A DNA stretch of 64,000 nucleotides. Source: Ligustrum vulgare (lineage: Eukaryota > Streptophyta > Magnoliopsida > Lamiales > Oleaceae). Positions within the stretch are counted from its first letter, which is position 1. Each line of letters opens with the position of its first letter. Below the pieces are notes generated by a model, which made no database searches, was not told the DNA's origin, and saw only the letters and a program-made list of their open reading frames with translations. The DNA lies in assembly GCA_963555705.1 (NCBI GenBank), contig OY743176.1, positions 63,066,040-63,130,039 of the forward strand, in the 5' to 3' direction. Shown piece after piece: positions 22,453 through 33,520 of this stretch. Both the position numbers and the translations under genes were made by a program.

Positions 22453-22863
22453 ATGGATACTTCACAAATATCAACATCTAATAACCGTGATCATAAACTA
22501 TATTTAGAAAATAAAGAAATTTCATTTTTATCAACTATCGTTGAAAAATCTAAAAATATACATTCTGTTGGACAATCTAAACTAAAAGAGATATACGAAG
22601 ATATTGACTATGCTATCCAAAATAGAATATAATTTAATTATGTTGAAACAACAAAAAATATAAATACGGTTCATAAAATTATAGAAGAATACGAAAATAT
22701 AGAAGATAAAGTATCAGAAGGAATAACGTTAGGATATATATCTAAAAAAGATCATCCTAAATCTTTTGAAAAATTAGTACAATATAGAACATTTTTATGA
22801 GAACTTAAAAGATTAAAAAATATAAATATAACCAGAAGTACTGAATTAAATCAATCTGATTAA
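22453..22863 (+). pseudogene. Viral post-promoter ORF e, two stops
   Basis: ATG three bases after ORF d. The frame is interrupted by TAA at 22630-22632 and TGA near 22798, and ends TAA 22861-22863. Lys/Glu/Ile-rich and helical, unknown. It is the last recognisable viral coding sequence. Confidence 0.45.
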
Positions 22864-23145
22864 GTTCGTGGATATATCTTGCAAATTAAACAGTTCTTTT
22901 CATTAAGGGTAATTTTGACATTTCAACAAAGGAGTCTATTTTACTAAACTTATTACATACCAAACCTATTTAACTAAAAACCCCATATATGATTCTAAAT
23001 GAATATGAGAAATAAATTTGAGATAAAGAAAATCAAGCTTTTCATTAGCAAATCGTATTTTACATTCACTGTACAGTACTATCCTCGGATTTTAAATTAA
23101 CCACAAGAAAAAAGGTAAACTAAACAAATTAAACAGAATCAATGG
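22864..23145. other. Right flank of virus and 3' region of RING gene
   Basis: No ORF. About 22905-22985 holds the diverged inverted counterpart of the left viral flank. The rest is the likely 3' UTR of the minus-strand RING gene. Confidence 0.5.
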
Positions 23146-23790
23146 CTATGAATCTATCTCCATATCTTGATCAGCCAACGCGTCATTGCCATAAGGTTCC
23201 GAATCGCTCACATTATCCGAACCCGAATCGTCATGCTCGGATTCCTGGTTCCTTCTATTGGAGCCCCGACTGCCCGTTATGAACATACGTATCCTTATTT
23301 CACCCATCCTTCTCGTTTCATCGTCACTGTCAGTTCCTTCTTTCTTCTCCTCCTCCGGCATCTTGTACCGACAAAAGGAGCACGACCCCTGAATTCCCAA
23401 CCACTTGTCGATACAATCCGAATGGAATTTATGGTTGCACGGCATTTGTTTGACTTCCCCGTTGATTTCAAACTCCGATAAACAAACCGGGCACTCCAAA
23501 CCCGGTTCGGTAATTCGAACAACGGGTAGGGAATTTATAGAAGCTTTTGAAGCGGGTATAAACCCTTCCTTTTCTCGGAGAATAGATTCAACATCGCCGT
23601 AGCCTTCAATCATGGTAATTGACTCGGCGCTTTGGTTTACTAACACCATGATTTCGCGGCTATGGTCGGTCGTCGTGGAGGCGCTGGTGGCTAGTATCCA
23701 GGGGAGGAGTAAAGCGGTGGCGCCTCTGGAGGTAAGTTCCTCGAGTGACGGCGGAGCTGGTATATCTGATTCAAACGAATCCATTTTCAC
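23146..23790 (-). CDS. RING-H2 E3 ubiquitin ligase, 214 aa, intact
   Basis: Single-exon gene on the minus strand. A RING-H2 domain spans residues 100-140, with ligands C100, C103, C118, H120, H123, C126, C137, C140 and the E2-facing Trp (DKWLG) in place. PASKASINSLP just before it and RYKMPEEE just after are the layout of the small cytosolic plant RING ligases related to MPSR1 and BCA2/RNF126-like proteins, which ubiquitinate misfolded proteins. The N-terminus has no transmembrane or signal segment. The C-terminal tail is acidic and Ser/Asp-rich. The alternative Met at residue 3 would change little. It is the only intact host gene in the window and lies between the virus and a transposon nest. 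Confidence 0.92.
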   Translation of the reverse strand: MKMDSFESDIPAPPSLEELTSRGATALLLPWILATSASTTTDHSREIMVLVNQSAESITMIEGYGDVESILREKEGFIPASKASINSLPVVRITEPGLECPVCLSEFEINGEVKQMPCNHKFHSDCIDKWLGIQGSCSFCRYKMPEEEKKEGTDSDDETRRMGEIRIRMFITGSRGSNRRNQESEHDDSGSDNVSDSEPYGNDALADQDMEIDS

Positions 23791-23873
23791 GGTATTATTT
23801 GATTTAGTTATAAATTCTTTGACTGTTTTTGATGTAGAAGAAATTGAATTAAGTTCGCTATGTGAGTGGAGAG

Positions 23874-23884
23874 ATTATATATAG
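23874..23884 (-). promoter_or_regulatory. TATA box of the RING gene
   Basis: CTATATATAAT on the minus strand, about 85 bases before the ATG, leaving a 5' UTR of roughly 50-60 bases. A heat-shock-element-like run (TTCCAGGAGGTTCC, minus strand, 23970-23985) lies upstream; its role is inference. Confidence 0.6.
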
Positions 23885-23910
23885 AGGTGGAGACGGTGGG
23901 ACGAGCGTTG

Positions 23911-24000
23911 TGGAAGGATCTAAGAAATTGCATGATGGATTATATAACTTCAACAATAGGGAAATGAGGGAGGAACCTCCTGGAAGGATCTAAGAAATTG
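23911..24000. repeat. 20-bp direct repeat upstream of the RING gene
   Basis: TGGAAGGATCTAAGAAATTG occurs exactly twice, at 23911-23930 and 23981-24000, 70 bases apart, within the upstream region. Confidence 0.9.
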
Positions 24001-24350
24001 TCTGCTGATTTTTGGTCAAGTCAAGTAACAATTTTTTACTTTTCAAATATTTTTAAATTATATATTCATCAAAAAATTATAAAAATCAAAATTTTTCACA
24101 CTACCAAACATGCACTTAATGCAAATTCTTTATTTATAAATTTTATTTATTTTTTTATCAAGTTTATTTTAATTATAGATGTTTTTAATAAATAAATACT
24201 TTTATATGTGAACTCTATTTTTTTCTTTTTTGACTTGTTCTTTTTGGAGAATTCATTCATAAAATTTACTCTAAAAAGATTTTCGTCAAACATGCCCCAA
24301 GTCTGGTTAGATTTTTATCTTTCAAAATCACATTTCCTTAAAAATTATTT
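24001..24350. other. Non-coding interval
   Basis: AT-rich, no ORF or recognised element. Upstream region of the RING gene. Confidence 0.5.
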
Positions 24351-24940
24351 TAGACACTCTAGTAACCATAATAACACATGCTATATGATCTATGAACAAG
24401 CTATATGATCAATGAACATTCGATTACGACATAGTTATTTGATTCAATCACTCGTGATAGTGTGATCATGGTCGAATTATGTAATGATCGATTAAATTAT
24501 CAATGACCACAATATACAATGGAAGATTAGTTATTCCATTCAATCAGTTATTGACATGTGGAGGGAAATTCAACTCACATGGTAACTCCTTTATTAATGG
24601 GCGATTATTACGCCTTAATTAGTGGCCATTATCCCTTAATAGGAGATCCTTATTCCTTTATGGGTGGTAGTTATCCCTAAATAAGTGTATATAATTCTTT
24701 AATGATCAGTTACGGTTCAAGACATATAAATATCCCCACTTTAAGGACTTCATACAGGAGGAGATGGGAATTTGTTGGATTTGTCAAATTCATACCCTAC
24801 CTACTAAAAAATTACAACTTACATACTCTACCCATATACACATTTAAGAAGGCGGGCCAGGTGCGATTCGAATGCGGATATACTTCTATACCCATTTGAA
24901 ACTCATTACTAATTATTTATTTATTTTATTATATTTTTTA

Positions 24941-25399
24941 GGGTTGTAAATAGGTTATAGGTGCTCCGAATTAACTTGAAGTAGTTAAATGTTGGGTTTC
25001 ACTTGAATTTAGCTTGAAAAAAGCTTGTTCTAGGTTGATATTAAACAAACGAATTTGAACAATTTTTTTAGACGTTAACAAACTCAATAGTTTAAACATA
25101 TTAAGATTTAGACGTTAACAATGTCAATAGACATTTAAGTTCTAATTTTTATTATTTATTATTATTTTTTTAATATAATCACTTTTGTTTTAAATTTTAT
25201 AATTTTTTTAAGGAAATTAATGGGTATGCGGGTCGGGTATGGGTATTGTAGTAAAACCCACACCCGATCTATACACATGTCGAGTTTTAAAATTTACCTC
25301 CATAACTTACCAACGAACCCATTTAGTTGGATAATTCCTGCTTATTTATGTCAGGTCTCCAAGAAATATCAGGTTCGTGGGTATTATTGTCATCCCTAC
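24941..25399. mobile_element. Probable hAT MITE in the LTR
   Basis: Ends TAGGGTTGTAAATAGG and, inverted, TAGGGATGACAATAATACCC, typical hAT-like ends; the interior holds GGGTATGCGGGTCGGGTATGG. The 8-bp TSD is not convincing. Confidence 0.4.
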
Positions 25400-25440
25400 A
25401 TATAGGTCACTCATTATTTCTTTGATGAATATTTCTCTTA

Positions 25441-25464
25441 CTTATATATATATATATATATATA
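25441..25464. repeat. (TA)n microsatellite
   Basis: Alternating TA in the 3' part of the LARD LTR. Confidence 0.85.
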
Positions 25465-25606
25465 TTTCTCCCGTGTACTGATTCTTACGCCGAAGGTAAA
25501 ATAGAGAGTTTTCCCGCCTTCTTTTGCAAGTATCAATGGTTTATGGTAACCAAACAGGGGGCCTGTCTAATCAATGAAGCGGTGGACGAAATCGATCCGC
25601 ATCATT

Positions 25607-25624
25607 TGGCGCCGTATGTGGGAA
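25607..25624 (+). promoter_or_regulatory. LTR-element primer-binding site (TGGCGCC type)
   Basis: TGGCGCCGTATGTGGGAA three bases after the LTR end, the PBS pattern of many plant Gypsy/Tat-type and LARD elements. Confidence 0.8.
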
Positions 25625-28291
25625 CAACGATACATTAACCATAAAAACTTCTAAAAATCCAAAGAAGATGGATGAATCAAATCCTAAAAATGGATTTTTA
25701 ACAAGATCACAGGAAATGGAAAATCAAAGCTTGAAGAAGTTAACCATCATAAGAAGAAGGTCGAGGAAACCCACTGAAAAATTGTTGGTTTCAGCAATGT
25801 AAACGGTTGCAAAGGGCGTCATCATCGCAGTGCAAACCTCCATTCGTCACTATCGAGTTGGTCCAACGCCCATGTTTCAGTTGAATATTCGAACAAGATA
25901 TAAAATATTAGTGTCGCCGTCAAAGACATTACAACCACTCAACACCATTAAGACGCGCATGACTCCGACATCTTTCGAGTTTGGGTATGTTTGAATGTTC
26001 TAGAGAAGAAGGGCCTGTGGTATTTCTTTTCATCAACATGCCACAAAAATTCTTAAGCCAGATAAACGTACCCAAAGATGTTCATGGTATTCTAACTGGG
26101 CTTCTTGCATTGGATTGGTACATGAGGAACAATTACTCGTTTCTCAATTCGGCATGAGTTTTATCCACTTTCTGATTTGAGCAGCTCAATTTTTCAGCAC
26201 TACAAGTGCTCGAGGCATTCTAGTCATATATACTTTAGTGAAAATTAAATACTTGATATGAGCTTTAAGGATGTATCGGATGTTTGGAGTTTTAGTGTGT
26301 ATCGAGACACTTGGCTGAAAATCTTTGGTCCCAAAACTGGGAAAAATCTACATAATTTAGAATGAGAATCACACTTTGCAAGTTCAATAAAATTTCACAA
26401 ACCAAAGTGCTCGTTGCAACTTCGCAGGGAAGGGATTAGACTCAACCGAATAAATCAGCATCGACAACCAAAATTAGACAATCTTCTCCAGGATATTTTT
26501 AGAACAATGGTTCTAATGATGATAGCTACAAGAATCAATAAATGGAGGAAAATCAATGTCAAATCCAAAAATTGGAGGCAATGTATTTGAAGAAATTAGG
26601 GTCCGTTTGATAGCGATGGTGGAATTTGGGTGGAAAGAAAATGAATTCCAGGGAATTGAATTCTAGGTAATTGAATTATTGGGAATTAGAAGTTTAATGT
26701 GTTTGATTGGTTTAATTTTCTAGGTGGAAAAAGTAGGGAATTTTCCAACTTTTGTTGTTTGATTGACATTATTTTTCATGGAAAATAAAGTAATTTTTTG
26801 CTATTTTAATTAAATTTTTTTTTTTTTTTACTTTTTAAATATATTTGTACTTGATGATCATAATGTTTTCCATCTATCATGGAAAACATTTTTCCACCTA
26901 TCATGGAAAACATTTTTCCACCAAAATCCAAAGAAAATCTTTTCCACCAAATCAAGGAAAATGGAAGAAAAAGTGGGGTCCGCGGAAAAAGTTTTACATA
27001 GAAAATTTTGTCAAACAAACAAACCAAAAGTGGGAATTGGAAAACATATTCCATTTTCCATGGAAAATTTTGTGTAATCAAACCGGGCCTTAATGATTTT
27101 TTTGCAATGGAAAAAGCGAATGAATTGAGGAAAACCACCAAAATAATAGAGCAGGCACAAGGCACAATGCCACTGAGCAAATAAAAAAAAAGAGGCGATG
27201 GCTACACTTGGGATCCCTAATTAAGTTCAGGTTTTTCCATCGAAAGCCTTGAACCACGACGACCACCGTTGAAGTTACAATGAAGCCTCACCTTACCGGC
27301 AAAGTCAAAATTTCGCTAGCTATTCTACTTCTCAAGGATGATCGAAATGATTGCAGAGAGTAAAGAACCACCGAACAGTCAACTCGTGCATCACTCGAAC
27401 CCGCAGGGACTACATCGAGTGAAAGGGGAAGTGGTTTTTGGTCATATAATCTTCATCTCCCCTGGTTGAACAATCTGGGAGAAGGGCTAGTGGGTTTTCT
27501 CTCCATCAATATGCCAAGAAAATTCCATGGGCCACATTAACACATCAAAGGCAGCGAAGCATCAAGGCCTATTGATGCCTTGAGTTATATTTGAGACGTT
27601 CCATATGTTGAAGATTGAGAATTATAGTCATGCTCGATCAAGTGCTCAAGCCATAATTTTCACGACTGCCATGATCGCAGAATACTCTATATTTAGAAGG
27701 CTATTTATTAACCTCCACTCACGGGTATGTACACTTGGTCTAAAGAATTTAATTTTTCTTGGGCCTCATTTTGCCTAAAACGTTTGGGGTTTGTTTCCGT
27801 ATGGTACTTTTATTTCCTCTCCCTCGTTTCCTTTCTAGGACCATGCATCTGGAGCCGTTAACTGGCTTCCACTATAAATTTCTTGGTGCAATCATTTTAT
27901 GATTTTTTAGATGGGACTTGAGATTTATTTTCCATGGTATAATTAGTTCCATATTTTATACTCATTTGGAAGTTTATAAGTTGATTGGGCTATCGATTCA
28001 AAATGAGAAATGTAAAAAGGTGACCGGTGTGGTCAAATGAATAAAGACTTTCAAGTCAACCACTGAGACAACGTATCTTTTGGGGGGGGGGGGGGGGGTG
28101 GGGAATAGCATGAGCTTCTAATATCGAGATACTTCCTTGAGGAACGATTTATTTGGTTAACCAAATATGGAATTAACTAACATTTATAGATGGTTGAAAG
28201 TTAGGTAGCTACAATGGACAGATGACTTCACCAGTTGCAAAATCCAAAACGATCAGCCAGGACTATGTTACAACAAGCAAGGCAATAAAGA
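25625..28291 (+). other. LARD internal domain, left part
   Basis: No gag or pol domain is visible. A 44-codon ORF (25668-25802) begins shortly after the PBS and may be a gag relic. A Tourist MITE is inserted at 26599-27089 and a 17-G run lies at 28082-28098. The right part of this domain resumes at 50625. Confidence 0.6.
26599..27089. mobile_element. PIF/Harbinger (Tourist-like) MITE
   Basis: Inverted ends GGGTCCGTTTGAT and, inverted, GGCCCGGTTTGAT, with TTA on each side (26596-26598, 27090-27092). The body is rich in GGAAAA/TTTTCC; a 26-bp unit CATGGAAAACATTTTTCCACC is doubled near 26878-26920. Confidence 0.8.
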
Positions 28292-28296
28292 CTTTG

Positions 28297-30298
28297 TGTA
28301 ACACCCTAAGTTCAAAATTCTTAAACCTAGGCATGTTAACTTCCCTTTACTTAAATGCGGAAATAAATCATTTAAAACTTCAACATTTTCATTTTTATAT
28401 AAAAATTTTACAGAAATTTCGACAGTATAGGGACATCATACCTACAATACATATACAATTCTCAACTCATTCAAATTCAACATCCAACCATAATTCCAAA
28501 ATTTAACTTCAACATTAATACCCAAACTCCTCAACAATAATACCTTTAAGTGAACATTTATAAACTCATGAAACATGATATAACCAAATCATAAGAATTT
28601 ATCAAATAAAATTTATAACCAATGAATTAATCTGTGGAAAAACCTTTCATTTATTCTTAGAAAAAATAAAATTTGGAGTATTGTCTGAGTCAGCCGCCAA
28701 GTGCTCTCCTCGGATCACCTAACTTTCATCCTGAGATGTTGGGGAGGGATTGAGTGAGCTAAAGCTCAGTAAGTAAACTTTATGCATGTAATGCATGCTT
28801 ATGACATGAAGTACTTTAAAATTCGAAATATGTATCCACATTTACTTTACTTTCCAGAACTTTCAAAACTTTTCAGACTTTCACTTAACATTTCAAAACT
28901 TTCACTTAACATTTCAAAATTTTCACTTAACAATTCTATCGTGAGCTCACTTAGTATATCTTCTAGTCAATCAGATTACAGTGGGCAATTCTTATTTGGA
29001 ACCAGATTAACATTCACATTTCCACTGCAAAGTGGTTTAACATTCACTTTCCCACCGCAAAGCGGTTTAACAGTTCACCGTAAAACGGTTGAACATTCCG
29101 TCGCAAAGCGACTTAATTCGGGTACGCCGGTCCCCTGCGCCCCATTTCCCACTCGCATCTTTCATGAACTAGAAGTACACCCATTCTTTCTTTAAAACTT
29201 GGGATACATAACTTTTGAACAAAATTGCACATTGACACATTTCTTTCATTTAAAAATATTTGACTTCCCAATTTCGATGACAATGCATGCTTGATGATGC
29301 AATGACATGATAACGTGTATACTTGAATATTATTCTCAATAACATATACTTTCATAAAGTAAATGAAATTCATCAAAGCAAGTAAGTTGCAAACAATCAT
29401 TTTCACATTTCACATTTACATTTAATTTCTATGAAGGGTAGGGGGAGTTTACTTACATGCAGTCCTTAGTAATTTACCGTTTCTGAATTTGCAAGTGGAA
29501 AAGTTTCGGATGCCCATGACGTCAATGTACCCAATATCCTAATTGTTCACATTCATTAATAAGTATAACTTTTAATTCACAATGTGACCTTACGTTTAGA
29601 TTAAAGTACATAAAACAAGAAAGAGTTTCATGCTTCCAATTTTCAAAATATTACATTCTAAATCCCTAAAATGCATAAGAGTGTAAGATTATAATCAAGG
29701 TATCAATTTAACTAAAATTAATCAAAACAACGCATTTTAATAGTTTCCAAAATCTGAAATTCCAACTTAAAGTTCCAAATAAATTCTTAAATCTACAAAA
29801 TACAAATTTCAATCCAAAAGTTAAAATTTAAGCAGTTAGCTAATTTCATAAATTCGAAATCCTCAAATTTACCCAGAATAACACAAACTCAATTAAACTA
29901 ACTCAAATTTAAACCAAGTATTTTTTCAATATTTTTAAATCTGAAAACAAAACTCTCAAAATAGTTGTCAATTAAACCAATGAAATCCAAAATTTCATAA
30001 CTCTGAAAAATCACTACCAGGTTTGAGAATCAACTTCAATTTATGCAATTTAGGTTACTTACCACTTAATAACAATAGAAATCAACTAGTTAACAAATAA
30101 AACAAACAATTAGACATAGAATTGTACATAAATAATTTATAAACATTTTAATTAGCACATTGATCGTGACGGCGTCCAAGTTCTTCCATAGCAAAATAAG
30201 TTAAATATGAACAATAATAATAATCATAATCAATTACATAATTTATAAAAGTACCAATATAAATTACATGAAATTTAAAATGAAAAAATGGTATTACA
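28297..30298 (-). repeat. Chromovirus 3' LTR (2002 bp)
   Basis: Complete ends. Compared with the 5' LTR it lacks about 650 bases after ACTACCAGGTTTGAGAATCA (30030) but keeps about 165 bases (29420-29580) missing from the 5' LTR. Confidence 0.9.
29022..29112. repeat. Array of four small hairpins in chromovirus LTR
   Basis: Stems CCACT/AGTGG (29022-29035), ACCGC/GCGGT (29054-29066), ACCGT/ACGGT (29077-29089), GTCGC/GCGAC (29100-29112); the last three have an AAA loop. Stem sequences differ but pairing holds. Related arrays lie at 48776-48862, 54301-54345 and 57270-57312. Confidence 0.85.
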
Positions 30299-30340
30299 AT
30301 TCCTTATCCCTAAAAGAAATTTCGTCCTCGAAATTAGAAC
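30299..30340 (-). promoter_or_regulatory. Chromovirus polypurine tract region
   Basis: Minus strand reads TCGAGGACGAAATTTCTTTT then AGGGATAAGGAAT directly before the 3' LTR start TGTAATACC. GAGGACGAAATTTC is the conserved lead-in to the PPT of Tekay/Del chromoviruses. Confidence 0.8.
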
Positions 30341-30446
30341 TCATAAAAAGGGGATACTGTCATGCATTAAATCATTGCGTTCCCAAAATACCTCTTCTAC
30401 TACGTGATTCCTCCAAAGGACTTTAACTAGTGTTATCTTCTTTCTT

Positions 30447-30719
30447 CTAAGTTCCTTTTTCGGCTTTCATTAAGATTCTCACAGGTGATTCGTCATAAGT
30501 TAGATCCTCACGAAGATCCAATGACTCATAGCTGAGAATGTGAGAGGGATCTGAAATATACTTCCTTAACATTGAGACATGAAAAACGTTATGTTCCCCT
30601 GACAGTGCTGGTGGCAATGCAACCCAATAAGCTAGTTTATCCACCCTTTCAAGTATCTCAAAGCCAACAAAACGCGAACTTAACTTTCCTTTCTTCCCAA
30701 ATCTCATAACTCCTTTCAT
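30447..30719 (-). pseudogene. Chromovirus integrase C-terminal fragment
   Basis: Ninety residues with FVGFEILERV, HNVFHVSMLRKY and LTYDESPVRIL, the C-terminal integrase module (GPY/F-like) of Tekay/Del elements. The upstream integrase core is not recoverable and the end is truncated, so a chromodomain is not visible. Confidence 0.8.
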
Positions 30720-31700
30720 AGGAGCTATCTTAAAAAAAATGTCATATCACCTACAGCAATTTCCAAAGATTTCCTTCTTCTGTCCGCATAGCTTTTCTGT
30801 CTAATCTGTGCAGTTTTCATCTATTGACGAATCTTTTCAACAACTTCTGTTGTTTGTTGTATTATTTATGGACCCAATAATTTTCTTTCTCCAACTTCAT
30901 CCTAATGAACTGGTGACCTACATTTCCTCCCGTATAGTACTCAATATGGATCGAAATTTGATAGTTATTGTTGTAGGAGACCATCAAGCGACATTATCCC
31001 ACTTATGAATCCATTCACTAACTTTCCATTTCCAGCCTTTCATAGGATCTATTCTAACGTCTAAACCTTAATATATATATTGATTGATCACATTCTTAAA
31101 ACTAAAATCAAGAAGATTGACCAAAATAAGACTTTATAATCCAGAATTAGTGGAACTTGACGTCCATACCAAAATATACAGTAGAAATACTAAGGTGGCG
31201 TTCTGTTTGTATTTTATTTTGTATTTTCATTTTCGAAAATGTTTTGTATTTTGTGTTTTCATTTTTGTTTTCAAATTTGCTGAAAAAGCATTTGGTTTGT
31301 CATTTCTGAAAACTGTTTTTGAAAATGAAAAGCTGGAAAACACGTTCTGTTTGAAATTTTGCAAAACACTATTTAAACTATTTTTAATTAATTTGCTTGC
31401 AGAATACTACTAACTCCAACTCAAATTTCCTTTCACAATACACTAAAAATATGGTTACACGCAACACACTAATGTGAGCATTAAGAGTCGATATTAACAC
31501 AGCTTGGTTAGGTTCGGGACTTGAGAAAGCTCTACTTCTATTAAAATCCAGAAAATGCAAGTTCTTTCAAAACCACCAGAGTCCATTTATCATTGCATTT
31601 TTTGAAATATAACAACAAGAATTCTCATTTAATTTTTTTTTTTGTAATGTTGATATTGAATTCAATAAAACTTTATTTAAACTAAGTTCCAAGTTAGGAT

Positions 31701-31732
<32 letters not shown>

Positions 31733-32930
31733 TTCTTTATTTAGGCTTAGTTCCAAGCTAGGATAATTCTAAAAAAAATAAAAAAAAAATAAAAACTTTA
31801 TATTAAGCTTAGTTCTAAGTTAAGATAATTCTATAAAAAAAATAAAAAAAAATTTAAAAAACGCGTTTTCCGCGTTTTGGACATTTTTTGTCGAAATACA
31901 CACAAAACGCCCAAAACGATGTTTCGGGCGTTTTTCGTTTTGTGTACAATTTTTTTTTTTTTTTTCCAAAATGCGTTTTCGAAAATGGTAAAGAGAACGT
32001 GTTTTTAACGTTTTCGAAAATAAAAAAAGAAAACGACCTCAAAACAGCAAAGAGAACAGAGGCTAAAACTTTGACAAAATCTTTCTGAAAAGATTTACAA
32101 ACGAAATCATTTCTAAACATGCTGACATTTCTTTTAAAATCGGAGGATCAAACTTAAATCCTGTAACCCATACTTATATATTGTAATAAATTATTCAGCA
32201 TCATAAACTCATCTTAAAACTAAAGCCAAGGTACTAATTTCAGAATCCATGCTTTCAAAATCATCATAAGATCAATATGACGTTCTCAATTTTTTTTTCT
32301 TCCAAAACCTCAATGTATGCCATATTTCAACAATACTCTAACCAAGTATTTTATAAATAAATCATTGACCTATCACTAATGAATAAGACTGTTACGATTC
32401 ATATAGGATTCATCATCAAGTTTACTTAACCTAAAGATACAATTTCACGATAAGTAAAAGTTACACTAAAGATCATTAGATTTTTAAACAATCCAAATTT
32501 ATGTATATTCCATGAAGATCTCAATATGGATAATATACTTTACTCACATCTAATGCACAACCAACAATGAGTAATCACAACTACATCACCAAAATTTTAA
32601 CTAAATTCATCTATCTTATCATAAACAAATGAAGTTTCCCGAGCATAGGTCATATTTAGCAATAAACAAACCATTGATCAAGATAAGATTAATTAGTTCA
32701 AACATATCATCACACTATTCTTCCATAGGACAATCGTAACATTCATTAACTATCTATTCACCATAACTTGTGGTAATCATGTGACATGCCACTTATCACC
32801 ATACCATATGACCACAACATTTAATCATATCAATCTCCTTAAGATCACAGTATAATAACCATCATAGATATCACATGAACATTTCTACATCAATAAATCA
32901 CTAAAATCTTATATATACCAATCTCTCAAT
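30720..32930 (-). other. Decayed chromovirus interior, no readable gene
   Basis: Where integrase core should be, only degenerate AT-rich DNA is present. About 31190-32120 is a foreign, CGTTTT/AAAACG-rich stretch with facing ends (GGCGTTCTGTTTG left; AGAACAGAGGC right), perhaps a MITE, around a tandem repeat. Confidence 0.5.
31667..31850. repeat. Tandem repeat, three units
   Basis: Three ~65-75-bp units of CTTAGTTCCAAGTTAGGATAATTCT followed by an A-rich run. Confidence 0.8.
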
Positions 32931-32959
32931 CTCAATAAATCTTAAATTTTACAATTCTT

Positions 32960-33520
32960 TACTCCCTCAGTTGCCTAGAAGCGTAGGCCATCACCTTGTC
33001 ATATTTCATAAGACCACAACCGAGCCCCTTTAATGAAGTATCACTGTATAGGACTAATCATTCATTTCCTTGCGGAATAGTTAAAATGGGCGCGGTTGTC
33101 AACCGTGTTTTTTTTTTAATTCCTCAAAACTCTGTTCACAATCCGAACTCCACTGAAATTTTGTATCATTTTTAGTCAACTTAGTGAACGGTGAGGCAAT
33201 CTTGGAAAACCCTTCCACAAATCTTCGATAGTAACCCGCTAACCCAAGGAAACTGCGGACTTCCTTAACATTAGAATACATCGGTCAGTTCCAAATTACC
33301 TCAATCTTACTCGGATCCACTTCAATATCTTCCCTTGATACAATATGCCCCTATAATAACACTCTACCTAGCAAAAACTCACACTTCTTTAACTTAGCAA
33401 ATAATTTCTCTTCTCTAAGCTTCTGAAGCACGATTCTCAAAACACTTTCATGTTCTTACTGAGACCTTGAATATATCACTATGTCATCAATGAAAACGGT
33501 AACAAATTGATCCCGATATT
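32960..33520 (-). pseudogene. Chromovirus RT end and RNase H fragment
   Basis: Minus-strand reading shows FIDDIVIYS (RT catalytic box, near 33480), then EVRSFLGLAGYYRRFVEGF (33200-33270) and, near 32975-33010, a relic of the KVMAYASRQLR RNase H block. Stops and a short insertion (poly-A near 33105) break the frame. Confidence 0.75.

Larger units (their letters stand above)
9803..22863 (+). mobile_element. Endogenous caulimovirid (pararetrovirus) copy, decayed
   Basis: The order of parts is: tRNA-iMet primer site, two small ORFs, two coiled-coil ORFs, coat protein with CCHC knuckle, movement protein, aspartic proteases, RT, RNase H, a further protein, promoter, poly(A) signal, leader, five small ORFs. 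There are no LTRs and no integrase, as expected for Caulimoviridae. Removing the LTR and MITE insertions leaves about 9.6 kb. The codon use is extremely AT-rich, unlike the flanking elements. Stops and frameshifts hit most genes, so the copy is defective. Coat-before-movement order and the small upstream ORFs recall cavemo-, solendo- or tungro-type genomes, but the genus cannot be fixed by eye. Confidence 0.9.
24351..25604 (+). repeat. 5' LTR of the LARD-like element
   Basis: Starts near TAGACACTC (TGACACTC in the 3' copy) and ends CCGCATCA just before the PBS. It includes a likely later insertion at 24941-25399. Confidence 0.7.
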
